Shown here piece after piece: positions 63,754 through 64,000 of a stretch of DNA of 64,000 bases. Both the position numbers and the translations under genes were made by a program. The notes beneath the pieces are model-generated. The model searched no databases. It saw nothing but the letters and a program-made list of their open reading frames with translations, and was not told the DNA's origin. The stretch's first letter is position 1, and the number at the start of each line of letters is the position of its first letter. Source of the stretch: Pseudocolwellia sp049933045 (GTDB taxonomy: Bacteria; Pseudomonadota; Gammaproteobacteria; Enterobacterales; Alteromonadaceae); NCBI RefSeq assembly GCF_049933045.1, contig NZ_CP187926.1:2356001-2420000 (forward strand). The letters run 5' to 3'.

Positions 63754-64000
63754 TTAAGAAGCCAGTTTTACTTCATCAGCAATTAAGTTTGCTAATGTGG
63801 TAACTTCTTCTAAATCTGGTCCTTCAACCATTACACGGATCAAAGGTTCAGTACCTGATTTTCTTAATAAAACACGACCTCTTCCCTCAAGCGTTTGATT
63901 AACTTCATTCACTTTTGCGATAACATTATCAGCTATAATTGGATCGTGATCACCTTCAAATCTAACGTTCACTAAGATTTGCGGCAACATTGTCATACCT
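63754..64000 (-). CDS. glmM: Phosphoglucosamine mutase, C-terminal part (cut by window edge)
   Basis: About 81 C-terminal residues are seen, the frame entering from the right edge. GRGRVLLRKSGTEPLIRVMVEG is the diagnostic domain-4 phosphate-binding loop of GlmM. The enzyme converts glucosamine-6-phosphate to glucosamine-1-phosphate for cell-wall synthesis. It precedes tpiA-secG on the same strand. The catalytic serine lies outside the window. Confidence 0.93.
   Translation of the reverse strand, partial: GMTMLPQILVNVRFEGDHDPIIADNVIAKVNEVNQTLEGRGRVLLRKSGTEPLIRVMVEGPDLEEVTTLANLIADEVKLAS

Overview
The window looks like a chromosomal segment of a marine gammaproteobacterium of the Alteromonadales, most likely Colwelliaceae (Colwellia/Thalassotalea-like). 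The evidence is low G+C, AT-rich spacers, ppk-ppx and glmM-tpiA-secG-tRNA-Leu(GAG) gene orders, gammaproteobacterial sbcB, slyD, yaeQ and mgsA, and large TonB-dependent receptors. The taxonomic placement is inferred from gene content; no alignment was run.

Layout. 1-1.6 kb: end of a probable polyphosphate kinase gene and ppx. 1.8-11.5 kb: a sugar-acid utilisation locus with an oligosaccharide-type TonB receptor, a LacI regulator, a mannonate dehydratase (ManD), a Gfo/Idh/MocA oxidoreductase, a sodium:solute symporter and a lipoprotein of unknown function, then a decayed fragment resembling an Ig-like domain of a polysaccharide-degrading enzyme. 11.6-25.1 kb: a TPR diguanylate cyclase, a LysR regulator, an EamA exporter, sbcB, a glutathione peroxidase, uvrB with a MATE transporter, and a second TonB receptor with a small secreted protein. 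25.9-26.4 kb: three tRNA-Asn genes in tandem with a visible promoter and terminator, followed by a MITE. 26.8-46.1 kb: mostly housekeeping genes (slyD, patatin, Kef-type antiporter, GGDEF protein, DEAD-box helicase, alanine symporter, RIO kinase, aminotransferase, yaeQ, M28 peptidase, mgsA, ilvE). 46.3-47.2 kb: a second, longer MITE copy and an IS200-type element. 47.3-51.5 kb: lutABC (L-lactate oxidation) and a divergent LysR gene. 51.7-58.9 kb: a czcI-C-B-A metal efflux operon with a czcD-like CDF gene. 58.9-61.6 kb: a type-B carboxylesterase flanked by inverted copies of a second MITE family. 61.6-64 kb: a PepSY protein, tRNA-Leu(GAG), secG, tpiA and the end of glmM.

How the parts work together. 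The first locus would import an oligosaccharide or sugar acid across the outer membrane (TonB receptor), carry it across the inner membrane on sodium (SSS symporter) and feed it to a dehydrogenase and ManD, under LacI repression. The czc genes form a three-layer divalent-cation pump plus a cytoplasmic exporter. LutABC would oxidise lactate to pyruvate.

Most notable observations: (1) a ~48-nt module made of two hairpins occurs four times and interrupts two otherwise unrelated MITE families, with compensatory changes in its first stem; (2) an EamA exporter has a 5' leader with a 30-codon ORF and a strong intrinsic terminator, suggesting attenuation; (3) the esterase lies between inverted MITE copies, one ending 33 bp upstream of the czcI start codon; (4) the sugar-acid locus contains a lipoprotein of no recognised family.
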